From JAKCDU01 sp035551615 (GTDB lineage: Bacteria > Actinomycetota > Acidimicrobiia > Acidimicrobiales > Palsa-688): a stretch of 64,000 nucleotides of DNA. Numbering within the stretch: position 1 is the first letter of the stretch; every line of letters begins with the position of its first letter. Made by a program: the position numbers and the translations under genes. Where the stretch lies: assembly GCA_035551615.1 (NCBI GenBank), contig DASZNC010000129.1, positions 6,521-70,520 on the forward strand. The letters run 5' to 3'. Shown one piece after another: positions 36,318 to 45,413 of this stretch. The notes below the pieces were generated by a model that saw only the letters and a program-made list of their open reading frames with translations, had not been told where the DNA came from and searched no databases.

Positions 36318-38075
36318 TTACCGATCGGGCCCGGTGCGGGCGGTGGCCAGGCGCAGGTCCACGGCCGCCCGCAGCAGGCGGACAGCCAGAGTCGCGCCCA
36401 CCCCCTCGCCGGCCCGCAATCGCAGGTCGAGCAGCGGCTCCAGGCCGAGGGCGGCCAGGACCGGCGGGTGGCCCGGCTCCCGGCTGCGCTGGCCGGCGAT
36501 CAGGTGGGCCGAGGTCGCCGGCTCGATCCGGACGGCGGCCAGGGCGGCCACCGATGTGGCCAGCCCATCGAGGACCACGACGGCGCCACCGGCGGCGGCG
36601 CCGAGGACGACGCCGGTCAGCACCGCGAACTCGCCTCCCCCCAACGTGCCGAGCAGGTGGCGGGCACCACCGGCACCGGCACCGGCCCGAGCGAGCGCCG
36701 CCACGACGGCCCGGCGCTTGGCGGCCACGGTGGCCGAGTCGGACCCGGCGCCCAACCCGACCAGTTCGACCGGGTCGGCGGGCAGCAGCCCGGCGGCGAG
36801 GGCGGCGGCCACTGTCGTGTTGCCGACGCCGATCTCGCCCAGGGTGATGAGGTCGGCTCCCTCACCTATCAGTTCCTTGGCCAACTCGACGCCAGCGGTC
36901 AGTAACCGCTCGACATCGACGGCCGACAATCCGTCCGTCGCGACCAGGTCACCTTTGGGTCGTGTCGGCCGGCAGGCCCGGGCGCCGGGTACGGCGCCAC
37001 CTTCGACACCGGCATCAACGGCGACGACCTGCAGTCCGGAGCCAGCGGCCGACACCGCCCCCATCGAGACACCGGCGACGGTCGCTTCGAGCACGGTCCG
37101 GGTGACCGACGCCGGGTAGGCGGACACCCCGAGGCTGGTCACCGGATGGTCGGCGGCGGCGATCACGGCTCGGCCTCCGTCGCTTCGCAGGCCATCGGGA
37201 TGCACCGCCATCAACCGGTCCACCGCCCGATCCAGTACGCCGAGAGATCCGGGCGGGCTGAGAATGGCATCTCCGCTGTCATGGGCGTGGACGACGGCGG
37301 CCTGGGAAGGAGGAGCCAACCGCGACGGTGGGGCCGGGGGGGCACCCGCGCCCGGCCACCTCTCGTACAGCACCACGTCGTCGAGGTCCTGCCGGCGGGA
37401 CCACCCCCGCCGCTCCAGCCCGGGTGCAGGCGGCCGCTCGTCCGGCCAACCGATGCAGAGCCAGCCGAGCACGGCCACCCCGGGCGGGGCGGCGACAAGG
37501 TCCCGCAACTCGTCCGGCTGGAAGAGAGTCACCCAACCGACCCCCAGCCCTTCGGCCCGGGCCGCCAGCCACAGATTCTGGATGGCACACGCGCACGACC
37601 ACATGTCAGCGTCGGGGAAAGTGGCCCGGCCGAGCACGCCGGCCGCCGGTACCCGGCGGTCACAACACACGACGATGCCGACCGGCGCTTCGCGGATGCC
37701 TTCCAGATCGAGGTCCAGCAGGTGTCGCCCGGCCTCCGTCTCCATGGCCGCCGCCTCCTGGATCCGGGCCTGGTCGGCGAGGAGCGCGGCGTGGGCCCGG
37801 GTGGCCGGCTCGGCGACGACCACGAACCGCCATGGTTGCGAGTGCCCCACCGAAGGCGCCTGATGGGCGGCGGCCAGGAGGCGGCGCACCTGATCGGCGG
37901 GCAGCGGATCGGGCCGGAACCGGCGGATGTCGCGCCGGGCCCCCATGATCAGTCGTAGTACGTCGCGATCCGAATCGGAGAAGGCCCAGGCGGTCGGATC
38001 CCCGCGCCGGTCGGCGGCCGAGGTGGCGTCACCGACGGTGGGGACAGGTCGGGGCCACACCGCGTCGGTTTCCAC
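36318..38075 (-). CDS. bluB/cobT: BluB-CobT fusion: 5,6-dimethylbenzimidazole synthase and nicotinate-nucleotide:DMB phosphoribosyltransferase
   Basis: About 585 residues from GTG 38075. Residues 30-240 are a BluB-type flavin enzyme: RRDIRRFRPDPLP, AHQAPSVGHSQPWRFVVV and ARAEGLGVGWVTLF, which breaks FMN to dimethylbenzimidazole. After a short Pro-rich linker, residues about 250-580 are CobT: LSPPGSLGVLD, ADHPVTSLGVSAYP, GEIGVGNTTVAAAL, REPGHPPVLAALGLEPLLDL and GEGVGA with the catalytic Glu. CobT activates the base to alpha-ribazole phosphate. The fusion would make and activate the lower cobamide ligand in one protein. The start is uncertain; the frame is open to 38198, overlapping the divergent gene. 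Confidence 0.9.
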   Translation of the reverse strand: METDAVWPRPVPTVGDATSAADRRGDPTAWAFSDSDRDVLRLIMGARRDIRRFRPDPLPADQVRRLLAAAHQAPSVGHSQPWRFVVVAEPATRAHAALLADQARIQEAAAMETEAGRHLLDLDLEGIREAPVGIVVCCDRRVPAAGVLGRATFPDADMWSCACAIQNLWLAARAEGLGVGWVTLFQPDELRDLVAAPPGVAVLGWLCIGWPDERPPAPGLERRGWSRRQDLDDVVLYERWPGAGAPPAPPSRLAPPSQAAVVHAHDSGDAILSPPGSLGVLDRAVDRLMAVHPDGLRSDGGRAVIAAADHPVTSLGVSAYPASVTRTVLEATVAGVSMGAVSAAGSGLQVVAVDAGVEGGAVPGARACRPTRPKGDLVATDGLSAVDVERLLTAGVELAKELIGEGADLITLGEIGVGNTTVAAALAAGLLPADPVELVGLGAGSDSATVAAKRRAVVAALARAGAGAGGARHLLGTLGGGEFAVLTGVVLGAAAGGAVVVLDGLATSVAALAAVRIEPATSAHLIAGQRSREPGHPPVLAALGLEPLLDLRLRAGEGVGATLAVRLLRAAVDLRLATARTGPDR

Positions 38076-38098
38076 AACATGGAGAGTATGGTCAGCCA
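38076..38098. promoter_or_regulatory. 23-base divergent promoter between bluB-cobT and GDPD genes
   Basis: TATGGT (38087-38092) is six bases before the plus-strand GTG at 38099, the spacing of a -10 box driving a leaderless mRNA. On the minus strand CATACT lies nine bases before GTG 38075. Neither gene has room for a ribosome-binding site, so both are probably leaderless. Confidence 0.4.
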
Positions 38099-38884
38099 GT
38101 GAGCTCGCCACGCTTCGCCTTCCTCGACCATCCGGGACCGATCGCATTCGCCCACCGGGGTGGCGCCCTCGAGGCCCCGGAGAACACGTGGGAGTCATTC
38201 CGGCACGCGCAGGAGCTGGGTTACCACTTCATGGAGACCGACGTGCACGCCACCTCCGACGGCATGGTGGTGACGATCCATGACGCCGATCTCGAGCGGA
38301 CATCCGATCGGGCCGGGCTGGTGAGGGAGATGACATGGACCGAGCTGTCGGCGGTGCGCATGAACGGGAGCAACGAGGCGGTCCCCACTCTGGAGGAGGC
38401 GCTGGCGGCGTGGCCCGACGTGCGCTGGAACATCGACGCCAAGCACGACAGTGTGGTCGGCCCCCTGATCGAGACCATCCACCGCACGCGGGCACTCGAT
38501 CGAGTGTGCATCACATCATTCAACGACCGCCGCCTGGCCCGCATCCGCCGAGCCCTCGGACCGAAGCTCTGCGTCGGGATGGGTCCGGCATCCACCACGT
38601 TCCTACGGCTGGCCAGCGTCCTGCCCGGGCGGCCCGGCTCGATCATGGGTGACCGGGTCACCGCCCTCGGGGCGGCCCAGGTCCCGGTCCGTCAGGGCCG
38701 GGTGCCGATCGTCGACAAGCGCTTCATCGACACCGCCCACCGGCTCGGGATCCAGGTGCACATCTGGACCGTCGACGACGCTGCGACCATGGATCGCCTG
38801 CTCGATTTCGGCGTCGACGGAATCATGACCGACCGCCCATCAGCATTGAAGGACATCCTCGTGAGAAGGAATGTCTGGGTCTGA
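38099..38884 (+). CDS. Glycerophosphodiester phosphodiesterase
   Basis: From GTG 38099, 261 residues. The GDPD signature is FAHRGGALEAPENTWESF with catalytic His and metal-binding Glu, then METDVHATSDG and VVTIHDADLERTS with the second catalytic His. VHIWTVDD and FGVDGIMTDRPS close the TIM barrel. No signal peptide, so it is cytoplasmic. It frees glycerol-3-phosphate from lipid-derived diesters; close to gpsA but not in its operon. Confidence 0.93.
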   Translation: MSSPRFAFLDHPGPIAFAHRGGALEAPENTWESFRHAQELGYHFMETDVHATSDGMVVTIHDADLERTSDRAGLVREMTWTELSAVRMNGSNEAVPTLEEALAAWPDVRWNIDAKHDSVVGPLIETIHRTRALDRVCITSFNDRRLARIRRALGPKLCVGMGPASTTFLRLASVLPGRPGSIMGDRVTALGAAQVPVRQGRVPIVDKRFIDTAHRLGIQVHIWTVDDAATMDRLLDFGVDGIMTDRPSALKDILVRRNVWV

Positions 38885-39065
38885 TCCTGGGCAAATCGGG
38901 CAATCGGTATTTCATTCCCAAGGTCGGCACAACCCGCCCCTCGTTGACGAGAGATGCCAGACCTGGCCATTGTCCGCGGCGTATGTTGTGGCTAGCGTCC
39001 CGTGACGCACCGGAGCCGGGGGGCTTCGGCGAATTGAGTACTCACCTAAAATTGGGGGGTTGTTA

Positions 39066-40751
39066 ATGACCGTTAGTGCCGCTGGCTCGTCCACCGGCTC
39101 GAGAAGCTTCACCGCTGGCTTGTGGAATCGCCAGCTCGAGGCTTATCCCGAAACCGGACCGCGGATGATGTATCTGGGGATCACCGTCCTCTCGACGATC
39201 ATGCTCTACTACGAGCTGTACGTCGGCGGTTCTGTGACCCCGCTGTTCCTGGCCAAGCTCAACATGAGCTTCACCTTCCTCGTATACACCCTGGCGGCGG
39301 GCGCCTTCCTCGGCGCGTTGGGTTCCCTCTTCGCCGGGCTTGCGGACCGCGTCGGCCGGACCAACATCGTGGTGATCGGTCTGTTCCTCACCGCCCTGTT
39401 CACCACTTTCCTCATCCCGGCGTCCACCAGCAAGTGGGAATTCACGATCTTCGGCTTCATCGTCGGCATCGTCGAAGGCATCTGCCTGGTCGCGACCCCG
39501 GCGCTGATCCGAGACTTCTCGCCTCAGGTCGGCCGGGCTACGGCCATGGGCTTCTGGACCAGCGGCCCGGTGCTGGGCAGCCTGGTCGTGACCCTGGTCG
39601 CCACCCACACCATGCCGGCCAGCCCGAGCCCGAGCTTCTGGGGCCACGAGTACGTCATCTGCGGCATAGCCGGCTTCGTCGTGTTCGTTCTGGCTGCGCT
39701 GATGATGAAGGAGCTGTCACCGGGTCTGCGCGACCAGCTGATGGTCACCATGCAGGACCGGGCGCTCATTGAAGCCAGGGCCAAGGGCATCGACGTCGAG
39801 GCCTCGCTGCGCAACCCGTTCCGCCAGCTGGTCAAGCCGGATGTGATCATCTCGGCCGTCGGCATCTCGATTTTCCTGCTCGTGTACTACACGGCCGTGG
39901 CGTTCGGCGCCATCCTGTTCGAGACGGTGTTCGGCCAGACCCTGAAGAATGCCAACGGAATCGGCAACTGGAACTGGACGGCGGACGTCGTCGCCGTCAT
40001 CGCCTTCGGGTTCATCTCCGACCGGGTCCGGGTGCGCAAGCCGTTCATGATCGCCGGCGGTGTGGCGGCCGCCGTCATGCTGGCCATCTTCATCAAGACG
40101 GTCGGGGGCGGCAGCGGCGAGAGCTATTACACCATCGTCACGGTTGTCGCCCTTCTGTCGTTCTTCCTGGGCGTCGCCTACGTGCCGTGGATGGCCAGCT
40201 TCACCGAGACGGTCGAGGAGCACAATCCGGCGCTGACCGCCACCGGACTGGCCATCTGGGGTCTGATCATCCGGATCGTCGTGACCGTTGCCTACCTGCT
40301 GATCCCGGTCGTCATCCACTCGGTGACTCCACTGGTGCAGAACGGTCCCACGGTGCAGGCCATCGTGGCCAAATACCCGGCCTTCCAGGTTCCGGCCGCC
40401 ACCCTCGCCACCTTACAGAAGGATCCGACGAACGCCACTGCGCTGGCTCAGGCTCACGCCATTCTCGGGCCCAACTACATCAGTGAGTTGGTCGCCGCAT
40501 CGAAGGCGCCGGCATCAGACGTCGCCTACCTCGAGAAGCACGCTCCTGCCGTTGTGAAGGCCAGCAAGGACGCTCCTGGCCAGTGGCAGGACTGGTACTG
40601 GATCTGCTTCGGCGGCACCATATTCTTCCTCCTCACCGTCCCGATGATGCGGGGCCGGTGGTCGCCCAGGAAGGCGCGTGAGGATGAGGCGGCCCACGAG
40701 GCCATGATCCAGGCCGAAATGGCCAAGCTGGGCGTGGCTACGACCGCCTAG
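39066..40751 (+). CDS. Major facilitator superfamily transporter
   Basis: ATG 39066 follows a GGGGGG stretch (39055-39060); a TTG at 39060 is also in frame. About 561 residues with twelve predicted helices. The MFS loop 2-3 motif appears as GLADRVGRTNIVV and again as GFISDRVRVRKPFM in the second half. Between the last two helices is an unusually long loop of about 110 residues (PAFQVPAATLATLQKDP, then LEKHAPAVVKASK) rich in Ala/Pro/Lys. The C-terminus is a charged cytoplasmic helix. Substrate unknown. It ends at a strong terminator. Confidence 0.88.
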   Translation: MTVSAAGSSTGSRSFTAGLWNRQLEAYPETGPRMMYLGITVLSTIMLYYELYVGGSVTPLFLAKLNMSFTFLVYTLAAGAFLGALGSLFAGLADRVGRTNIVVIGLFLTALFTTFLIPASTSKWEFTIFGFIVGIVEGICLVATPALIRDFSPQVGRATAMGFWTSGPVLGSLVVTLVATHTMPASPSPSFWGHEYVICGIAGFVVFVLAALMMKELSPGLRDQLMVTMQDRALIEARAKGIDVEASLRNPFRQLVKPDVIISAVGISIFLLVYYTAVAFGAILFETVFGQTLKNANGIGNWNWTADVVAVIAFGFISDRVRVRKPFMIAGGVAAAVMLAIFIKTVGGGSGESYYTIVTVVALLSFFLGVAYVPWMASFTETVEEHNPALTATGLAIWGLIIRIVVTVAYLLIPVVIHSVTPLVQNGPTVQAIVAKYPAFQVPAATLATLQKDPTNATALAQAHAILGPNYISELVAASKAPASDVAYLEKHAPAVVKASKDAPGQWQDWYWICFGGTIFFLLTVPMMRGRWSPRKAREDEAAHEAMIQAEMAKLGVATTA

Positions 40752-40777
40752 CTGCACAGAAGTACCAAGCACCGAGC

Positions 40778-40811
40778 AAGAAGGCCGGGACGTCAGTGTC
40801 CCGGCCTTCTT
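40778..40811. terminator. Bidirectional terminator between MFS and epoxide hydrolase genes
   Basis: A perfect 14-bp stem (40778-40791 with 40798-40811) and 6-base loop lie between two convergent genes. The outer stem is A/T-rich on each side (AAGAAGG and CCTTCTT), giving a short U-rich end for either transcript. Confidence 0.8.
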
Positions 40812-40824
40812 CGCGCTCAAAGGA

Positions 40825-41958
40825 TCAGCGGACGGTACGGAAGAAGCCGCGCACCTCGTCGACGAAGATCTCGGGCTGTTCGAAGGCGGCGAAGTGCCCT
40901 CCCACCTCGGGCTCGTTCCAGTACCGGATGTCGGAGTACTGCCGCTCGGCCCACCGCCGGGAGGAGCGGAAGATCTCCTTCGGGAAGACTGATCCGCCCA
41001 TGGGTACCGAGACCGGCCCGAGCGGCGGGTTGTTGAAGGACTCCCAGTACATCCGGGCCGAGGAGGCGCCGGTGGCGGGCAGCCAGTAGAGCATCACGTT
41101 GTCCAGGATGCGGTCGGCACCCAGCCGGCCCACCGGGTCGCCGTCGGTGTCGCTCCAGGACCAGAACTTCTCGAGGATCCAGGCGCACTGCCCGACCGGC
41201 GAATCGACCAGCCCATAGCCGAGGGACTGCGGTCGGGTCGACTGCTGCTTGGAGTAACCGGAGTCCTTGTCCATGTAGGCGTTGACCCCGGCCAGGGCGT
41301 CCTGCTCCCGTTCGGTCAGTTCGTCATCGGGCCCGGGGAAGCCGAGGACCATGTTGATGTGGATGCCGGCCACGTGATCGGGATCCTGCTGGCCGATGGC
41401 GGTGGTCACCATCGACCCCCAGTCACCGCCCTGGGCGCCGTAGCGGGAGTAGCCCAGCCGGGCCATCAGCGCGGCCCAGGCATCGGCCGTCTTCTGCACG
41501 CCCCAACCGGTCTGCTGGGGCTTGTCCGAGAACCCGTAGCCGGGGAGCGACGGCACGACTACGTGGAAGGCATCGGACGCCTGCCCGCCGTGGGCGGTCG
41601 GGTCGGTCAGGGGGGCGATCACGTCGAGGAACTCGACCACCGAGCCGGGCCAGCCGTGGGTGAGGACGAGTGGGAGGGCGTCGTCGTGCCGGGAGCGCAC
41701 GTGGAGGAAGTGGATGCCGAGGCCGTCGATCTCGGTGCGGAACTGGGCGAACGAGTTCAGCCGGTCCTGGCGGGCCGACCAGTCGTAGCCGTGGAGCCAG
41801 TGGTCACAGAGCGACCTCAGATAGTCGAGGGGCACGCCCTGCGACCAGTCGTCGACCGGGGCGGAGTCGGCCCAGCGGGCCCGGCGCAACCGGTCCTTCA
41901 GATCGTCGATCTCAGGGGCGGGGATATCGACGGTAAACGGCTGGATCGCTTCGCTCAT
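40825..41958 (-). CDS. Epoxide hydrolase (alpha/beta hydrolase, EHN domain)
   Basis: From ATG 41958 (in-frame TTG 41967 is preceded by TGAGG and is possible), 377 residues. The N-terminal EHN domain starts FTVDIPAPEIDDLKDRLRRARW. The oxyanion motif HGWPGS is followed by the nucleophile Asp in AQGGDWGSM, and the catalytic His lies in EVGGHFAAFEQPE. It opens epoxides to diols by an ester intermediate. Divergent from the CoA-transferase gene by a few bases. Confidence 0.9.
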   Translation of the reverse strand: MSEAIQPFTVDIPAPEIDDLKDRLRRARWADSAPVDDWSQGVPLDYLRSLCDHWLHGYDWSARQDRLNSFAQFRTEIDGLGIHFLHVRSRHDDALPLVLTHGWPGSVVEFLDVIAPLTDPTAHGGQASDAFHVVVPSLPGYGFSDKPQQTGWGVQKTADAWAALMARLGYSRYGAQGGDWGSMVTTAIGQQDPDHVAGIHINMVLGFPGPDDELTEREQDALAGVNAYMDKDSGYSKQQSTRPQSLGYGLVDSPVGQCAWILEKFWSWSDTDGDPVGRLGADRILDNVMLYWLPATGASSARMYWESFNNPPLGPVSVPMGGSVFPKEIFRSSRRWAERQYSDIRYWNEPEVGGHFAAFEQPEIFVDEVRGFFRTVR

Positions 41959-41981
41959 CGGGCTCAACGTAGCCTCAGGAG

Positions 41982-43184
41982 ATGACCACCGACCCAGTTG
42001 CCTCCGGACCGCTCGACGGGGTCAGGGTCCTCGATCTGACGTCTGTGGTCATGGGGCCGTACGGGACCCAGATCCTGGGCGATCTGGGCGCCGACGTGAT
42101 CACCATCGAACCGCCGCTCGGTGAGGCCAACCGGGCCATGGGACCGGGACCGACACCACAGCTGTCGGGTGTCGCCCTGAATCTTCTGCGCAACAAGCGG
42201 AACGTGTCGCTGAACTTCAAGACCCCGGCCGGGCGGGATGCCCTGCTGGCCATCGCCGCCACGTGCGACGTGTTCGTGACCAACCTGCGCCCCGGCCCAC
42301 TGGCCCGGGCCGGCATCAGTTACGAGGACGTGGCCGCCGTCCGGCCCGACATCATCTACTGCCAGGCCCACGGCTACCCGAGCGACGGGCCGCGCGCCAA
42401 CGAGTCGGCCTACGACGACGTGGTGCAGACAGAAACCGGCATCGCTGATGCCACATCGCGCCTCACCGGCCGGCCCATGCTCGCCGCCACCATCCTGGCC
42501 GACAAGGTCTGCGGCCTCACCATCGTCTACTCGGTGACAGCCGCTCTCTACCGGAGGTCGGTGACGGGACTGGGCGACCGAATCGAGATCCCGATGGCGG
42601 AAACCGTGAGCGCCTTCACGCTGGTGGAGCACGGCGCCGGGGCCATTCCGGAGCCGGCGCTCGGGCCGGCCGGGTACCTGCGGGTCCTGAACGAGGAGCG
42701 GGGCCCGTGGCCGACGACCGACGGTTGGATCATGGCCCTGCCCTACACCCATGAGCACTACGACTCGATCTTCAGGGCGACCGGACGAACCGACCTGGTC
42801 GGCGACCAGCGCTACGCCACCGCCCACGCCCGGATCACCAACTCTCCCTGGTTGTACCACCAGGTCGGGTCGATGATGGCCGGGCGGACTACAGCGGAAT
42901 GGCTCGCCTTCTTCCGCGAGCACGACGTGCCGGCCGCCCCGGTGGCGACACTCGCCGATCTGGTCGCCGGCTTGCCGATCGGCCACCACCCCGTGGCCGG
43001 CGCCTACCGCCAGATCCCCCCTGCGGTCCGCTTCGACCGATCCCCGCAGGCGATCCGCCGGCCCGCCCCTCTGATCGGCGAGCACACCGATGAGGTCCTG
43101 GCCGAAGCCGGCTACCAGCCGGGCGGTATCGACGAACTGCGCCGCTCGGGTGTGGTCGGCACGGTGCCCGGCGAGTTCGCATGA
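41982..43184 (+). CDS. CaiB/BaiF (family III) CoA-transferase
   Basis: From ATG 41982, 400 residues. It opens PLDGVRVLDLTSVVMGPYGTQILGDLGADVITIE, the family III N-terminus (shown in part), followed by NKRNVSLNFKTPAGRDALL. The catalytic Asp is in SAYDDVVQTETG. The C-terminal half has FREHDVPAAPV and a closing RRPAPLIGEHTDEVL. It moves CoA between carboxylic acids, often in catabolic pathways. Its 3' end overlaps the convergent membrane protein gene by 73 bases. Confidence 0.9.
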   Translation: MTTDPVASGPLDGVRVLDLTSVVMGPYGTQILGDLGADVITIEPPLGEANRAMGPGPTPQLSGVALNLLRNKRNVSLNFKTPAGRDALLAIAATCDVFVTNLRPGPLARAGISYEDVAAVRPDIIYCQAHGYPSDGPRANESAYDDVVQTETGIADATSRLTGRPMLAATILADKVCGLTIVYSVTAALYRRSVTGLGDRIEIPMAETVSAFTLVEHGAGAIPEPALGPAGYLRVLNEERGPWPTTDGWIMALPYTHEHYDSIFRATGRTDLVGDQRYATAHARITNSPWLYHQVGSMMAGRTTAEWLAFFREHDVPAAPVATLADLVAGLPIGHHPVAGAYRQIPPAVRFDRSPQAIRRPAPLIGEHTDEVLAEAGYQPGGIDELRRSGVVGTVPGEFA

Positions 43185-44497
43185 GCCATACGTAGCGTCG
43201 CCCTCACCATGACGGCGGCAAAAAGGGCGTAGGTGGCCAGGATCTCGACAGTGAACCAACCGGTCAGCTTCAGCGTCAGGCTCAGCCCCAACTGCTGGAC
43301 CTGAGCCGGGGTCACGCCGAAATCGGCAGCCGTCGGCGCACTGGCCAGCGCCACCGCCGATGCCAACTGGGAGGACATCACGATCAGCGCGCCGACGACG
43401 GCGGCGGCGCCGACCGCCTTGTTGCGGAGCCGGACGGCCACCGCCGACAGGGCCAGGATCACGACCGATACGGTCACCGTCCCGACGATCATCTCCCACG
43501 GTTGACGGAAGGCGTTGCCCTCGTTCTGCGAGATGACCCGACCGCCGGACTGGAAGACGAAGGTCTCGTGATCCCAGGGGGGCAGGAACATGCCGGCCAC
43601 GACCGCGGCCAGGGCCAAGACGAGGATGGTCCACGCCCACCGTTCGTGGGCATCCTCATGGTCGGCCTCCGGCCAGCCCGGGATCATCTGGGTCGGGTGG
43701 GGCTGGTCGACGACCATCTGGAGGACCGACGTGTCGCTGGCCGCCGGCACGGCCGCGGTCGCGTCGTGCGGGCCGGCCACGGCGATGGCCCTCGTCGGGC
43801 TGGGCTCGGTCTCGACCGACGACTCCCCGACCATTGACTCCCCGACCGGCGAGCCCTCCCCGACCGACGACTCCCCGATCGATGACTCCCCGACCGGCGA
43901 GCCCTCCCCGTCCGACGACTCCTCCACCGACGCTTCCCCGAGCCGCCCCTCCGCCGGCGACTCCTCGGGCGGCGACCCACCGAGCGGCGCCGGCCCGAAC
44001 GGCGACTCCTGGTCCAACGGGCCCGCCTCGCCGGTCGTCGCCAGAACCGGACCGCCGGGGGCGCCCGTCGGGGCGTGACGGGAGCGGGCGGCGAGCACGG
44101 CGAGGACTGCACCGACGGCGCCGGCGACCCACGCCAGCTCCATCAGCCAGAGGCCGCTCGAGACTGTGCCGGTGCCGTCGTGGAACGCCTGGCCCAGATC
44201 GGTCCCCCTGAACCCCAGCTCGGTGAGGGCCAAGCCGACGGCCAGGGCGGCGGCGATCGGAGTCCGGTGGGGGCCGGTCAGACCGACGATGAGGGCGAGC
44301 GCCCAGCCGGCGGCGAGGACGGCATAGCCGGTGGCCTGATCGGTCTGCGACACCAACGAGCCGAGACTGTGGGTGTACGTCGGGAACATGGCCACGACGT
44401 GCAGGACGACGGTGCCGAGGAGGAAGACGGCGGCGGCGAAGTCGAGTCCGGCCGGCCGTCGGTGGTCGATCCCGTGGTGCTCTGTGGCCGTCAGCAT
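43112..44497 (-). CDS. Multi-pass membrane protein with acidic repeat loop
   Basis: I chose ATG 44497 (MLTATEHHGIDHRRP); ATG 44539 is also in frame. About 461 residues: four helices in the first 130 residues, a central cytoplasmic or external loop of about 150 residues rich in Gly/Glu/Ser with repeated VGESS and VGEGSP units, then four more helices from about residue 285. No family is recognised. The 3' end overlaps the convergent CoA-transferase gene by 73 bases, and the last residues (TPERRSSSIPPGW) may be a late extension. It starts next to an alpha/beta hydrolase gene on the same strand. Confidence 0.6.
   Translation of the reverse strand: MLTATEHHGIDHRRPAGLDFAAAVFLLGTVVLHVVAMFPTYTHSLGSLVSQTDQATGYAVLAAGWALALIVGLTGPHRTPIAAALAVGLALTELGFRGTDLGQAFHDGTGTVSSGLWLMELAWVAGAVGAVLAVLAARSRHAPTGAPGGPVLATTGEAGPLDQESPFGPAPLGGSPPEESPAEGRLGEASVEESSDGEGSPVGESSIGESSVGEGSPVGESMVGESSVETEPSPTRAIAVAGPHDATAAVPAASDTSVLQMVVDQPHPTQMIPGWPEADHEDAHERWAWTILVLALAAVVAGMFLPPWDHETFVFQSGGRVISQNEGNAFRQPWEMIVGTVTVSVVILALSAVAVRLRNKAVGAAAVVGALIVMSSQLASAVALASAPTAADFGVTPAQVQQLGLSLTLKLTGWFTVEILATYALFAAVMVRATLRMAHANSPGTVPTTPERRSSSIPPGW
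43821..43916. repeat. 48-bp tandem repeat, two copies
   Basis: 43821-43868 and 43869-43916 are near-identical 48-bp units differing at only a few bases; each unit itself contains GACTCCCCGA twice. They encode the Gly/Glu/Ser repeats of the membrane protein and are in frame (16 codons), so copy number could change without breaking it. Confidence 0.85.
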
Positions 44498-44510
44498 GGT
44501 CCTTTGATTA

Positions 44511-45413
44511 TCACCGCCCTTGGCTGAGAGGAACCTCAATGGCGTATGAGTGTCTCCAATCAGCCAGCAGCGACCGTACCGCCGTGACCAGCGAGATGGG
44601 CTGGTCGATCATGACATGGTGGTAGGCCAAAGGCAGCTGTATGACCGGCGCGGTGCGGCCCAGCGCCTCGTACATGCGCCGGCCCAGGTCCTCGGTGACC
44701 AGCCCGAACTCGGCCTGCAGCACCGCCACCCGACAGGAGATGGCGGCCAGCGTGTCGGCCCCGGTAACGGCCAAATTGTCGAAGAAGGTCGGGTCGAACT
44801 TCCACGTCCACCCGTCGTCGACCTGGTGGACGGAGTGGGCGGCGATGTGCTCCAGGACATAAGGGAGGTTCTCCGGCTGCTCGGGCACCGTCCGAAAGCG
44901 AGACAACGCCTCGTCCCGGCCCGGGTACATGCGCAGCGGGCCGAAGGCCTGCCGGTTGCGGCTGGCCTCCTGCTCGGGGGCCAGCCCGCGCACGGGCGAG
45001 TCGATGATGATCACTCCCTCGAACTGTTGGCCGAAGCGGGCGGCCGAATGGAATGTCGCCACGCCGCCCAGGCTGTGGGCCACGATCACCGGCGGCTGAC
45101 CGGCCCGACCGGCCGCCGCCATCTCGGCGATCTCTTCGGCCCAGATGTCGAAGGTGTAGATCGGACGTCGGCCCGAGTCGCCGTGGCCGGACAGGTCGAT
45201 GGCGGTCACGAAGCAGTCCCGGGCGAAGAAGGGGGCGATGTGGTCCCACCAGCGGCTGTGGGCCCCGCCCCCGTGCACCAGGAGCAGCCCCGGCCGGGAC
45301 GGATCACCCCATCGGCGGAAGGCGATCTGGCACCCGGCCACCTCCTCGGTTCCGGTTACGGCCTCGGTGGCGAGCGCTGCGGTGAACCAGGGGGGCGGGA
45401 CGGCATCGGTCAC
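44511..45413 (-). CDS. Alpha/beta hydrolase
   Basis: From GTG 45413, 300 residues. The oxyanion region is LLLVHGGGAHSRWWDHI, DLSGHGDSGRR follows, and the nucleophile elbow is VAHSLGGVA (Ser). The catalytic His is probably in LPLAYHHVMIDQP near the C-terminus. Likely an esterase or C-C hydrolase; the substrate cannot be told. It is divergent from the extradiol-dioxygenase-like gene, a partner type for meta-cleavage hydrolases, but no direct link is proved. Confidence 0.85.
   Translation of the reverse strand: MTDAVPPPWFTAALATEAVTGTEEVAGCQIAFRRWGDPSRPGLLLVHGGGAHSRWWDHIAPFFARDCFVTAIDLSGHGDSGRRPIYTFDIWAEEIAEMAAAGRAGQPPVIVAHSLGGVATFHSAARFGQQFEGVIIIDSPVRGLAPEQEASRNRQAFGPLRMYPGRDEALSRFRTVPEQPENLPYVLEHIAAHSVHQVDDGWTWKFDPTFFDNLAVTGADTLAAISCRVAVLQAEFGLVTEDLGRRMYEALGRTAPVIQLPLAYHHVMIDQPISLVTAVRSLLADWRHSYAIEVPLSQGR

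Noticed and set aside
41964..43640. Minus-strand open frame opposite the CoA-transferase gene
   Set aside because: The plus-strand frame is a complete CaiB-family protein; the minus frame has no family features.
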